Positions 44,722 to 52,769 of a stretch of 64,000 nucleotides of DNA are shown in pieces. The position numbers were made by a program, and so were the translations under genes. Each line of letters opens with the position of its first letter. The first letter of the stretch is position 1. Origin of the DNA: UBA5239 sp040394635 (GTDB taxonomy: Bacteria > Verrucomicrobiota > Lentisphaeria > Victivallales > Victivallaceae); assembly GCA_040394635.1 (NCBI GenBank), contig JBEBRW010000015.1, positions 1 to 64,000 on the forward strand, written 5' to 3'. The notes under the pieces were generated by a model, which had not been told where the DNA came from, searched no databases, and saw only the letters and a list, made by a program, of their open reading frames with translations.

Positions 44722-45977
44722 AACCGGCGTTCATCAAGACCGCCGACCAACTCCGGGCCATACGATTAATCAAGAGCCGCGCCGCCAACATCCTGTTATT
44801 CGGCGGCTCGCGCTCCGGCAAAACCTTCATCCTGGTTTACGGCATCATCTGCCGCGCGCTGCAGGCGCCGGGCAGCCGCCACGTGATCCTGCGTTACCGT
44901 TTCAACGCGGTCAAGCAGTCCGTCGGCTACGACACGCTGCCCAAGGTCATGCAAACGGCCTTCCCGGAGGTCCGCTACGAGCTCAACCGCAGCGACTGGT
45001 TCATCCGGCTCCCGAACGGCTCCGAAATCTGGCTCGGCGGCCTCGACGACCACCTGCGCGTCGACAAAATCCTGGGCAAGGAATACGCCACCGTCTACTT
45101 CAACGAATGCTCCGAAATCAGTTACCACGCAGTAACCACCGCCATGAGCCGACTGGCCCAGAAAACGGAGGTCCCGAACAAGGCGTTTTTCGACTGCAAT
45201 CCGAGCGGCAAATCGCACTGGAGCTACCAGCTTTTCGTCCAGAAAATCGAGCCGCAGGGCAAAATGCCGCTGAAGTTCCCCGCCCGCTACGCCTGTATGC
45301 AGATGAATCCGTATGGCAACTCCGCGAACCTGCCCCCAGGCTACATCGAGGAAACCCTGAACGGCCTCCCCGAACGCCAGCGCCAGCGCTTCCTCGAGGG
45401 TTCCTGGCTCGATGACGTCGCCGGGGCCCTCTGGCACCGCGCCATGATCGAGCCGCACCGCGTGGCGGGCGCACCCTGTTTGAACCGGATCGTGATCGGG
45501 GTGGACCCCGCGGTCACCTCGCGCCCGGATTCCGACGAAACGGGCATTGTGGCGGCGGGCATCGGCCCCGACAATCATTTTTACGTGCTGGCGGACGCCT
45601 CGCTGCACGGCACCCCCGCCGAGTGGGCCCGGGCCGTCGACGCCGTCTACCGCCAGTTCCACGCCGACCGGGTGATCGCCGAGGTCAACAACGGCGGCGA
45701 ACTGATCACCGCCAATCTGCGCAACGTCAACCCGTCGCTGAGCTGCCGCAGCATTACCGCCTCGCGCGGCAAAATCGTCCGTGCCGAACCCATCGCCGCG
45801 CTATATGAGCTCGGCCGCGTCCACCACGTCGGCACCTTCTCCGACCTCGAGGACCAGATGTGCAACTACAATCCGCTGACGCCCCGCAGTTCCAGCCCCG
45901 ACCGCATGGACGCGCTGGTCTGGGCCCTGACCGAGCTCTCCGCCACCCCCGGCGGCTCCCGCGCGATCATCGCCTGA
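44709..45977 (+). CDS. Phage terminase large subunit-like protein
   Basis: 422 residues. Walker A GGSRSGKTF near residue 36, an arginine-rich helix after it, Walker B-like ATVYFNECSE, a coupling segment SYHAVTTAMSRLAQ, then FLEGSWLDDV and an RNase-H-like nuclease start (VIGVDPAVTSRPDSDETGIV; VIAEVNNGGELI; PDRMDALVWAL). This is the ATPase-nuclease that packages DNA. All catalytic parts appear intact, so the gene is not visibly decayed. ATG at 44709 (alternative at 44700). Convergent with MarR, one base apart. Confidence 0.82.
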   Translation: MHKLKPAFIKTADQLRAIRLIKSRAANILLFGGSRSGKTFILVYGIICRALQAPGSRHVILRYRFNAVKQSVGYDTLPKVMQTAFPEVRYELNRSDWFIRLPNGSEIWLGGLDDHLRVDKILGKEYATVYFNECSEISYHAVTTAMSRLAQKTEVPNKAFFDCNPSGKSHWSYQLFVQKIEPQGKMPLKFPARYACMQMNPYGNSANLPPGYIEETLNGLPERQRQRFLEGSWLDDVAGALWHRAMIEPHRVAGAPCLNRIVIGVDPAVTSRPDSDETGIVAAGIGPDNHFYVLADASLHGTPAEWARAVDAVYRQFHADRVIAEVNNGGELITANLRNVNPSLSCRSITASRGKIVRAEPIAALYELGRVHHVGTFSDLEDQMCNYNPLTPRSSSPDRMDALVWALTELSATPGGSRAIIA

Positions 45978-45978
45978 G

Positions 45979-46464
45979 TTATTTCGCCTGATCTTTGTCC
46001 TGGACGTGCCCGTACAGTTTGTCGAAAATTTCCAGCAGACTGGCCACTTCCTGCTCCGACAGCACCGTCATCATATCCCGGGTTTTCTCCGCATAAAAAG
46101 CATCGATTTTCTTCAGCTCTTCCTTCATTTTGTCGGATACCCTGATCCGGATGGCGCGGCGGTCGTACTGGTCCTTGGCCCTGGCCAGGACCTCTTTTTG
46201 CACCAGCACGTCGATCATTTCAGACGCGGAAGCGGGACTGATGCCCAGCTTTTCGGATATTTCCTTCAGGCTGATCCCTTCCGGATTGTCCTCGGTCAAA
46301 TGAACCACGGCCCTGAACGCTTTCATCTGGCGAAACGTCATATCCTTGAACATCTGCTTGAGAACCCCCGAATTTTTCATCTCCAGGGTGATGTCCCGCA
46401 AATAATCCGTCAGGAAAAATCCTCTTTGCCAAATCCGGCTGAATTTGTCGTTAGAATTCAACAT
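45979..46464 (-). CDS. MarR-family transcriptional regulator
   Basis: 161 residues. Winged helix with ISLKEISEKLGISPASASEM, VLVQKEVLARAKDQYDRRAI and RIRVSDKMKEEL, the standard MarR form. I start at ATG 46464 with GGAGG 9 bases upstream; an in-frame TTG at 46473 adjoins that site and cannot use it. A clear promoter lies at 46499-46526. Confidence 0.9.
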   Translation of the reverse strand: MLNSNDKFSRIWQRGFFLTDYLRDITLEMKNSGVLKQMFKDMTFRQMKAFRAVVHLTEDNPEGISLKEISEKLGISPASASEMIDVLVQKEVLARAKDQYDRRAIRIRVSDKMKEELKKIDAFYAEKTRDMMTVLSEQEVASLLEIFDKLYGHVQDKDQAK

Positions 46465-46498
46465 AATACGCAATCCTCCAATTACTTCGGAATACCAA

Positions 46499-46526
46499 AA
46501 TATACCACATATGAAAGGATTTGCAA
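46499..46526 (-). promoter_or_regulatory. Promoter of the MarR gene
   Basis: On the minus strand TTGCAA (46521-46526), 16-base spacer, TATATT (46499-46504), about 35 bases before the MarR ATG. Confidence 0.55.
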
Positions 46527-46543
46527 CAAAATAAAGGGAATTT

Positions 46544-46628
46544 TTTAACCACGAAGAAATGTAAATCTTATTGACCGCCGAAGCCGGCGGTCAATAAGAT
46601 TCGTGAATATTTGTAATTCATGGTTAAA
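46544..46628. repeat. 85-bp element with nested inverted repeats
   Basis: Outer arms TTTAACCA (46544-46551) and TGGTTAAA (46621-46628). Inner perfect 17-bp arms at 46564-46580 and 46585-46601 with a 4-base AAGC loop, containing TTATTGACCGCCG and its complement. Between them, ACCACGAAG and ATTCGTGAA make a further imperfect pair. No T-run follows, so it is not a standard terminator for pilT; it looks like a small dispersed palindromic element. Confidence 0.8.
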
Positions 46629-46637
46629 GAGAAGAGT

Positions 46638-47735
46638 TTAGCCCACGATCTGGCTGTCACCCTGCGAGAGGAAAATCCCCTGGAAGTTCATCTTCAACTG
46701 GCCCGGATTGTCCGAAGCCGCCAGCGCTTCTTCCTCGGTGATGATCCCTTCCTGCACGTGGTCGTACAGGTCCTGGTTGAAGGTCTGCATGCCGTCGTTG
46801 CGGCCGGCGGAAATGGCGCCGGGCAGTTTTTCCAGTTTGTCGTCGAGAATCAGCTTGGAAACCAGCGGGATATTGATCATGATTTCGCAGATCGGGGCGC
46901 GGCCGCCGCCGAACGCTTTCGGCACCAGGCGCTGCGAGATCACCGACACCAGATTGTTCGCCAGCGATTCGCGGATCTGGTCCTGCTCGTCGCGGCTGAA
47001 AAAGTCGAGGATACGGGTGATCGACTGCGACGCGTTCGACGCGTGCAGCGTGGTGATGACCAGGTGCCCGGTATCGGCGGCCTGCAGTGCGGCCTCGAAG
47101 CTGTTGCGGTCGCGCATTTCACCGACCATGATGATGTCCGGGTCCTGGCGCAGGCAGTGTTTCAGCGCGCTGGCAAACGACTCGGTGTCGATCCCGACTT
47201 CGCGCTGCTCGAAAAACGATTTTTTATCCTCGAATTCATATTCGATCGGGTCCTCGATGGTGATCACGTGGCGGTTCATGTTCACATTCACGTGCTCGAG
47301 CATGGCGGCCAGCGTGGTCGATTTACCGGACCCGGTGGTCCCGGTCATCAGGATGATACCGCGCGAACGCTCGGAAAGCACCTGCAGCACCGGCGGCAGC
47401 CCGAGTTCCTCAAAGGTCATGAGCTTATTCTTCACATGGCGCATGGTGATGCTGATGGAGTTGCGCTGGCGGTGGATGTTCAACCGGAAACGGCCCACTT
47501 CTTCTTCCAGGTGCGACAGGTCGAGGTCGCCGGTTTTTTCGAAGACGGCGATCTGGGCGTCGTTGGCGACTTCCTTCATGAAGTGCATCAGCATCTCATA
47601 ATCCGGCACGAAATCCGTTTCGACCAATTCCCCGTCCAGGCGGACGAAAACCGGCGAGTTCTGCTTGATATGGATGTCGGAAGCTCCATTGCTCACCGCA
47701 TAGTCGAGCAGATTGTGCAGAATTGAGTTGATCAT
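46638..47735 (-). CDS. pilT: PilT-like type IV pilus retraction ATPase
   Basis: 365 residues. N-terminal PAS-like N1D (NGASDIHIKQNSPVFVRLDG), Walker A GTTGSGKST near 130, Asp box ITIEDPIEYEFEDKKS, Walker B LRQDPDIIMVGEMRD, His box DTGHLVITTLHASNA. This is the hexameric ATPase that disassembles type IV pili; it fits the pilin-like gene elsewhere in the window. AAGGAG site upstream. Last gene of a leftward ribE - 255-residue protein - pdxJ - pilT run. Confidence 0.92.
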   Translation of the reverse strand: MINSILHNLLDYAVSNGASDIHIKQNSPVFVRLDGELVETDFVPDYEMLMHFMKEVANDAQIAVFEKTGDLDLSHLEEEVGRFRLNIHRQRNSISITMRHVKNKLMTFEELGLPPVLQVLSERSRGIILMTGTTGSGKSTTLAAMLEHVNVNMNRHVITIEDPIEYEFEDKKSFFEQREVGIDTESFASALKHCLRQDPDIIMVGEMRDRNSFEAALQAADTGHLVITTLHASNASQSITRILDFFSRDEQDQIRESLANNLVSVISQRLVPKAFGGGRAPICEIMINIPLVSKLILDDKLEKLPGAISAGRNDGMQTFNQDLYDHVQEGIITEEEALAASDNPGQLKMNFQGIFLSQGDSQIVG

Positions 47736-47760
47736 AGTCTATCTCCTTGTTGTTCTAAGC

Positions 47761-48480
47761 TCACTTGTTGTAGGGGCGCATCAGCGCCAGCATTTCGCGC
47801 ACGGCCTGTTCCATGCCCACCATCACCGCGCGGGCCACGATACTGTGCCCGATATTCAGTTCCTGCAGGTGCGGAATTTCCAGGATTCCCGCGATATTCT
47901 GATAATCGATGCCATGCCCGGCATTGACTTTCAACCCGATTTCATGTCCGTGCAGCGCGGCCGCGATCAGGCGGTCCAGCTCGGCGCGCTGTTCCACCCC
48001 GGACGCATTGGCAAACGATCCCGTGTGCAGCTCGATATAATCCGCCCCGATCGACTGCGCCGCGCTGATCTGCTTCAGGTCCGGATCGATGAAAATACTG
48101 ACGACGATCCCCTTTTCCTGCAGATCCTTGACCGTGGCGGCCAGGTTGTCGAGCTGCCCGATCACGTCAAGGCCGCCCTCGGTAGTCAGCTCCTGGCGCT
48201 TCTCCGGCACCAGACAACTGCTGTGCGGTTTGACCCGGCCGGCGATCTGGACCATTTCCGGCGTGGCGGCCATTTCCATATTCAGGAAATTGACGCTGGC
48301 CTTCAGCTCCTCGATATCGCGGTCGTTCACATGACGGCGGTCTTCGCGCAGGTGCGCGGTAATGCCCCACGCACCGGCCTTTTCACAAAATCTCGCCGCT
48401 TCCACCGGACTCGGATATTTGGCCAACCGCGCCTGACGCACCGTCGCCACATGGTCGATATTTACACCCAGCTTCAACAT
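47761..48480 (-). CDS. pdxJ: Pyridoxine 5'-phosphate synthase
   Basis: 239 residues, TIM barrel that condenses 1-deoxyxylulose 5-phosphate with 3-amino-2-oxopropyl phosphate to form pyridoxine phosphate. LGVNIDHVATVRQARLAKYP, EKAGAWGITAHLREDRRHVND, NLEMA-like FLNMEMAAT, GLKVNAGHGIDYQN and IGHSIVARAVMVGME are the family signatures. Normal length. Confidence 0.95.
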   Translation of the reverse strand: MLKLGVNIDHVATVRQARLAKYPSPVEAARFCEKAGAWGITAHLREDRRHVNDRDIEELKASVNFLNMEMAATPEMVQIAGRVKPHSSCLVPEKRQELTTEGGLDVIGQLDNLAATVKDLQEKGIVVSIFIDPDLKQISAAQSIGADYIELHTGSFANASGVEQRAELDRLIAAALHGHEIGLKVNAGHGIDYQNIAGILEIPHLQELNIGHSIVARAVMVGMEQAVREMLALMRPYNK

Positions 48481-48486
48481 GTTCGT

Positions 48487-49254
48487 TTAAACTCCTGTAT
48501 TAAAAGTTAAGAAAAATTCTCTCAGCACCACCAGCTCGTTTTCCACCGTCTCGCTCCGCGACATCAGCGGCATGACCAGATACGGCAGCTGCCACTGGAA
48601 TTCGCGGCCGACTTCCAGCCACGGCTGCAGCAGGCGGTTCACCAGCCGGTTCCCGGTTTCGGGCTCATAAATAAAATGCACCAGCCGCACGTCGAACCGG
48701 ATCCAATGCAGCATGTCGACCAGGTTCAGCTCCCGCCCGGCCAGCTCATGCGGATGCACGTCGATGGCGAAACCGATATTCGGGCACATCAGCTCGGTCA
48801 GAAATCCCAGGTATGCCTCGGACGTACCCTTCGCCTCCGCCAGAAACGGCACCCGCACCGGCAGCAGCAAATACAGATTGTTGCGCAGCAAATCCGCCGC
48901 CAGGCGCTTGATCAGCGTCACCGTCTCGTACCGCCGCTGCGGCTCCTCGAAACAGCTCTCCAGCCCGAAATCGACCACCACCCCCGTGGCCCCCAGCTGC
49001 CCCGCCGCGTCCAGCAATACCGCCATCTGCTGCAGGAAATGGGTTTTGATGCGGTCCGACTGCATACCGATTTCGCGGGTCAGCTCGCTCGGCATCAGTC
49101 CGTTGAAATAAAACACGCCCGGCAGTTTGCCCACCGGCAAAGAATGATTCAGCAGCGCCCCGGACAGCTCCACCGCCCCGAACACATCGTTCAGCTGCGG
49201 CAGCGGGCACTCCGGCGGCATATGCAACAAACTGATTCCGAAACGCTCCGTCAT
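48487..49254 (-). CDS. TIM-barrel-like protein of unknown function
   Basis: 255 residues. ISLLHMPPECPLPQLN, GVVVDFGLESCF, LYLLLPVRVPF and IGFAIDVHPHELAGRE read like beta/alpha-barrel strands of the xylose isomerase/AP-endonuclease type, but the metal-binding Glu/His/Asp set cannot be matched with certainty. Family not recognised. It lies 7 bases after ribE and 6 bases before pdxJ, so it is embedded in a cofactor operon (riboflavin then PLP); whether it serves either pathway is unknown. Confidence 0.55.
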   Translation of the reverse strand: MTERFGISLLHMPPECPLPQLNDVFGAVELSGALLNHSLPVGKLPGVFYFNGLMPSELTREIGMQSDRIKTHFLQQMAVLLDAAGQLGATGVVVDFGLESCFEEPQRRYETVTLIKRLAADLLRNNLYLLLPVRVPFLAEAKGTSEAYLGFLTELMCPNIGFAIDVHPHELAGRELNLVDMLHWIRFDVRLVHFIYEPETGNRLVNRLLQPWLEVGREFQWQLPYLVMPLMSRSETVENELVVLREFFLTFNTGV

Positions 49255-49261
49255 AGCCGCC

Positions 49262-49912
49262 TCACCAACCCGCCTTCAACAGCGTATCCATGGTCACATC
49301 GCTCCCCTTGCCGTAGCCCATCAGCCCCAGCTGGTGCCGCACGTATTTGGCCAGCAGGTCGCTCTCCAGATTGATCATATCGCCGGTCTTGCGCTCGGTG
49401 AGCGCCGTTTCGCCCATGGTCAGCGGAATCAGGTGCACGCTGAAACTGTCCGCCTTGACCGTGACCGGCGTCAGCGAAATTCCGTCGATGGCAATACACC
49501 CCTTGCTGATCAGGTACGGCCGGAGCTCGTCCGGCAGCTCGATCCACGCCTCGATGTCGGCGCCGTTCTTCTTCGTGCCCAGGAAACGCCCCACGCAGTC
49601 GATGTGCCCGGTGACGATATGCCCGTCCAGCCGTCCCCCCGCCTGCATTGAACGCTCCATATTCACGGCCGCGCCCAGCGGCAGGCTGCCGAGGTTGGTG
49701 CGCCGCAGCGTCTCCTCCATCACGTGAAACTCAAACGAACCGTCCGCCAGCGTTTTTTCCAGCGTCAGGCAACATCCGTTGCAGGCGATGCTGTCGCCGC
49801 TGCGGACCGTGCCGCTGAATTCCTTGCGCGGGGTCAATACCAGCTTGCCGTTGCCGCCGGCCACCTTGCGTTCCTTGATGGTTCCGGTTATTTCAATAAG
49901 TCCTGTAAACAT
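49262..49912 (-). CDS. ribE: Riboflavin synthase alpha chain
   Basis: 216 residues, trimeric enzyme joining two lumazines into riboflavin. MFTGLIEITGTIKER at the N-terminus, and two lumazine domains with GDSIACNGCCLTL and KGCIAIDGISLTPV. The GHIVTGHIDCVGRF segment carries the catalytic-pocket His and Cys residues. No FMN riboswitch is recognisable in the 240 bases upstream. Confidence 0.95.
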   Translation of the reverse strand: MFTGLIEITGTIKERKVAGGNGKLVLTPRKEFSGTVRSGDSIACNGCCLTLEKTLADGSFEFHVMEETLRRTNLGSLPLGAAVNMERSMQAGGRLDGHIVTGHIDCVGRFLGTKKNGADIEAWIELPDELRPYLISKGCIAIDGISLTPVTVKADSFSVHLIPLTMGETALTERKTGDMINLESDLLAKYVRHQLGLMGYGKGSDVTMDTLLKAGW

Positions 49913-50160
49913 GACGATAATTCCTTACGATAGTGCATCAATGTAATACCACCTTGAAAAACTTGCAATCCGGATTCCACAAAATTCTTCCCAAAACGAT
50001 ACCCCCGAGAATTTTTTGTCCACGAATACATGAAAATTTATAGTCGGGCACACCCCACCGCCTATTGGGATCTTTTTTTCTGTCCACAAAAAATTCTCCA
50101 AGTTTCCCACGGCGGTTGACGATTTTCCTTCTGGTATAAATCTGAAACAAGGAGTTGACC

Positions 50161-51009
50161 ATGAGTGACTTTAAAATCGGCCCGTGCGCGGTGATTTATC
50201 AGGATGAATTCCTCGGCATCTGCGACGACGGCCTCCAGTTCCGCGGCGAAAGCACCAGCCAGGCCGCCACCGCCCAGCAGTTCTATGCCCAGACGGTCGA
50301 CCGCACGTTGACCGCTCTTAATCCGACTGTGACCGTCGAAATCATCCGCACCGCCCGCGCCATGCAGCTGCTTTTCGGCACCGACGGCCTGAGCCTTCAA
50401 CACCTCGGCCAACGCTTCAGCACCCAAACCGCCGAACTCAAACTGATCCCGCTGAACCCGAACGACCCCACCGGCTATCTGATTCCCTGCGCCGCCCCGG
50501 ACCGCAGCTTCCAGTACCAGTTCAAATCCTCCGCGCCGCACACCGCCCGGATCGTTTTCGCCATCCTGCCCGACGCGGACGGCCAGCTGATCCGCTACAT
50601 CGACGCCGCCCCCGGCCGCGCCCTGATCCCGCAATCCAGCACCACCGACATCATCGCCCTCGAAAAATCCCTCGCCACCCACCTGGCCACCCTCCTCAGT
50701 CTAACCATAGATCAAGACATCTTCTGCGGAGAAATCCCGGAACACAAATATGGTTGCGTGGCAGCCGTAGAAGGGCAGATAACCGGTAAGACATGGGAAA
50801 CCAACATTTATCAGGCAAACGTGACTTTTTACCATCCGGAACGCACTGGTGTCATGATGCTGATGAATTCCCTGATGGCGGAATTGCCGCAGTACGGGCT
50901 CGACTTTGCCCAGACCATCCAGTGTACCGGGCAGAGCTTTCCCGAGCCCGCCGAACGCGGCACGGTGAGCCATTTCAGCGGCCGGATCAATTTGTCAATC
51001 ATTATTTGA
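50161..51009 (+). CDS. Tail-tube-like protein fused to a tail-terminator-like domain
   Basis: 282 residues. Residues 1-160 resemble a phage tail-tube or sheath-adjacent protein: FKIGPCAVIYQDEFLGICDD, FRGESTSQAATAQQF, TALNPTVTVEIIRTARA and HLGQRFSTQTAELKLIPL. Residues about 170-270 are a separate domain homologous to the next two genes (DIIALEKSLATHLATLL; LTIDQDIFCGEIPEHKYG; ends SLMAELP), reminiscent of phage tail-terminator/minor-capsid proteins. Start ATG 50161 with AAGGAG 6 bases upstream (a TTG at 50155 abuts it). Phage origin is inferred from fold pattern, not a database match. Confidence 0.6.
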   Translation: MSDFKIGPCAVIYQDEFLGICDDGLQFRGESTSQAATAQQFYAQTVDRTLTALNPTVTVEIIRTARAMQLLFGTDGLSLQHLGQRFSTQTAELKLIPLNPNDPTGYLIPCAAPDRSFQYQFKSSAPHTARIVFAILPDADGQLIRYIDAAPGRALIPQSSTTDIIALEKSLATHLATLLSLTIDQDIFCGEIPEHKYGCVAAVEGQITGKTWETNIYQANVTFYHPERTGVMMLMNSLMAELPQYGLDFAQTIQCTGQSFPEPAERGTVSHFSGRINLSIII

Positions 51010-51023
51010 AGGAGATTATGAGA

Positions 51024-51473
51024 ATGGGAAACTTTGATGAAGCAGCGGATTTTCCGCAACAGCGCGAAAACCGCGTCACCTGCGACCTGATCGCAGTCGA
51101 AAACGCCTTGATACAACTGATTGCCGCCGAAACCGGCCTGACCGTAAATAAAGACATTTTCGCCGGGCTTCTGCCGCCGTCACTCGCCAACGGCATCGGC
51201 ATCGAAATCACCGGTGACTGGCCGGGCGCGGACCTCCGCCTCCGCAATTACTACGCCAAATGCGAGGGCCGCGACAGCGATCACAACCGCCTGCGCCACC
51301 GCATGTCGCAGCTGGCCGCCCGCCTTCCGCTGCGCCGCCGCACCTCCGGCGATTTCCTCTTCACCATCGTGTCCATGGACAGCATGCTGCGTTATGACGA
51401 TGAAACTTATGCGGGCATCAAAATGGCAAAAGCGGCTTTTGATATTGAATTTCATATTGAAGTAAATCAATAA
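51024..51473 (+). CDS. Tail-terminator-like domain protein, copy 2
   Basis: 149 residues. DLIAVENALIQLIAAETG, LTVNKDIFAGLLPPSLANG, GDWPGADLRLRNYYAKCEG and RMSQLAARLP align with the end of the previous gene and with the next protein at the same spacing. Probable small tail or neck component. AAGGAG is 9 bases before the ATG at 51024 but only 3 before ATG 51018, so I choose 51024. Confidence 0.6.
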   Translation: MGNFDEAADFPQQRENRVTCDLIAVENALIQLIAAETGLTVNKDIFAGLLPPSLANGIGIEITGDWPGADLRLRNYYAKCEGRDSDHNRLRHRMSQLAARLPLRRRTSGDFLFTIVSMDSMLRYDDETYAGIKMAKAAFDIEFHIEVNQ

Positions 51474-51488
51474 AATACGGAACAGATT

Positions 51489-51992
51489 ATGAAAAAATCA
51501 ATCGAATACGATTTGGCTGCATACCGGAATCTTCCCTATGAGGCACGCCGCGAATATCAGCAATCAATCGATATTGTCCATGTCGAACGTGCTGCGACTC
51601 AACTTTTTGCCGGTCTGGTTAACCTGCAGGTGGATCGTGATATCTTCCGTCATGCCATTCCTCCGCATCAGAAAAGCGGCTACGGGGTTCGCGTGTTCCG
51701 CATAGCACCGGGATGTGAGACCGACGTCTGCAAATTCGAACTGGCGGTCTGGGGCCGAAGCGATGATCACGACGAACTGCGGCTGAATATGTCCCGCATG
51801 GCCTTGCAGTTGCCGTTAAGCAATGAACTCATTCAAAGTAATTCGGGCAGTCCGGTTATTTTTTCGGCAATTTTCCTGACTGAACCCGTTTCATTCGCCC
51901 CAAAATACGAAAATGCCCAAGTTCAAACCGAGGGCGTGATCCTTGCCGAAGCCTGGGTACTGACCGTCCCTGAAAATTTCCTGACCTCCTGA
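51489..51992 (+). CDS. Tail-terminator-like domain protein, copy 3
   Basis: 167 residues. DIVHVERAATQLFAGLVN, LQVDRDIFRHAIPPHQKSG, FRIAPGCETDVCKFELAVWG and NMSRMALQLP repeat the domain of the two preceding genes; the N- and C-terminal extensions are different. Gap to copy 2 is 15 bases, so one transcript is likely. Base composition starts to become less GC-rich here. Confidence 0.6.
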   Translation: MKKSIEYDLAAYRNLPYEARREYQQSIDIVHVERAATQLFAGLVNLQVDRDIFRHAIPPHQKSGYGVRVFRIAPGCETDVCKFELAVWGRSDDHDELRLNMSRMALQLPLSNELIQSNSGSPVIFSAIFLTEPVSFAPKYENAQVQTEGVILAEAWVLTVPENFLTS

Positions 51993-52002
51993 TGGTGTAA
52001 TA

Positions 52003-52752
52003 ATGGCAAATAAAAATTTGAAAGAATTGGAACAGTTATTCATCGCCTTGAAAGACCTTCAATTTGAGAAAATACTGGAAGATCTGAAAAAATTGCAATT
52101 AAACATACCAAGCAGCTTTGAACTTGCCCGCCAACTGGTTCAAGCCACCGCTACAGTGGTGATCGACCGTAATATTGCCGATGGCGAGGCCTATATTAAA
52201 TATCTGAATCATACCTTGCCATATATCACGCCGTCATTGGCAACCCTGACGGTCAAAGAAGTTCGTGAACGCTGCCGGAGCAGTCACCGTTCGGTACAAT
52301 TCTGGATGGGACTTAGTGATCGGTTGGCGCAGTGTGCCAAGATTCTGGAATACTGGGAAAAAGTTGAAACGATCATCAAACTGGCTAAAAGCATTACCAC
52401 GCTTTTCAAACTGAAGACTGTTCCAGTGTCAACAAACGACGAGATACAGAAAGCCCGTGACTTGATGAAGAACATCGAAATTTCCCATGAAAAAATGAGT
52501 GCGCTACTCGACGTCCTGAAAGTTTTCAATAAATTATCGCCGAAACTTCTCCGAAAATACATCGAGGCAACCATGAGTGCCTTCCAAAACATCAGAAAAA
52601 TCATGAATACCTGCAAGGAGCACAGCGAAAAAATTCTCAAACTCCTCGACGAAATCGACCGGCTCGAAGAAGCGGCAAGAGATAACCCGAATTCAAAAAA
52701 AAGATGGGATGACAGAATTGAACATGATCCAGATTGGTTTGATAAAAAATAA
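52003..52752 (+). CDS. Helical coiled-coil protein with duplicated C-terminal half
   Basis: 249 residues, nearly all alpha helix. An N-terminal LKELEQLFIALKDLQFEKIL and central heptads (LMKNIEISHEKMSALLDVLK; MNTCKEHSEKILKLLDEIDR) suggest a long coiled coil. No membrane segment. It ends with a charged tip after DNPNS (KKRWDDRIEHDPDWFDKK). The segment from about residue 114 onward is repeated at 53743-54095. The first gene after the tail-like run and about 10 bases downstream, it could be an associated structural or effector protein. No family recognised. Confidence 0.6.
   Translation: MANKNLKELEQLFIALKDLQFEKILEDLKKLQLNIPSSFELARQLVQATATVVIDRNIADGEAYIKYLNHTLPYITPSLATLTVKEVRERCRSSHRSVQFWMGLSDRLAQCAKILEYWEKVETIIKLAKSITTLFKLKTVPVSTNDEIQKARDLMKNIEISHEKMSALLDVLKVFNKLSPKLLRKYIEATMSAFQNIRKIMNTCKEHSEKILKLLDEIDRLEEAARDNPNSKKRWDDRIEHDPDWFDKK
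52343..52708 (+). repeat. Direct duplication, copy 1 (inside the coiled-coil gene)
   Basis: This segment matches 53743-54095. The central part (about 52525-52665 against 53925-54058) looks identical for roughly 130 bases; the flanks differ by scattered substitutions. Similarity ends abruptly after the codons for DNPNS, where the two copies continue into different C-terminal tips. Confidence 0.85.
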
Positions 52753-52769
52753 TCGCAAGGATTAATAAA

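Noticed and set aside
49913..50160. Possible FMN riboswitch before ribE
   Set aside because: No recognisable RFN-element core; only a loose inverted repeat (GAGAATTTTTTGT and its complement) is visible.
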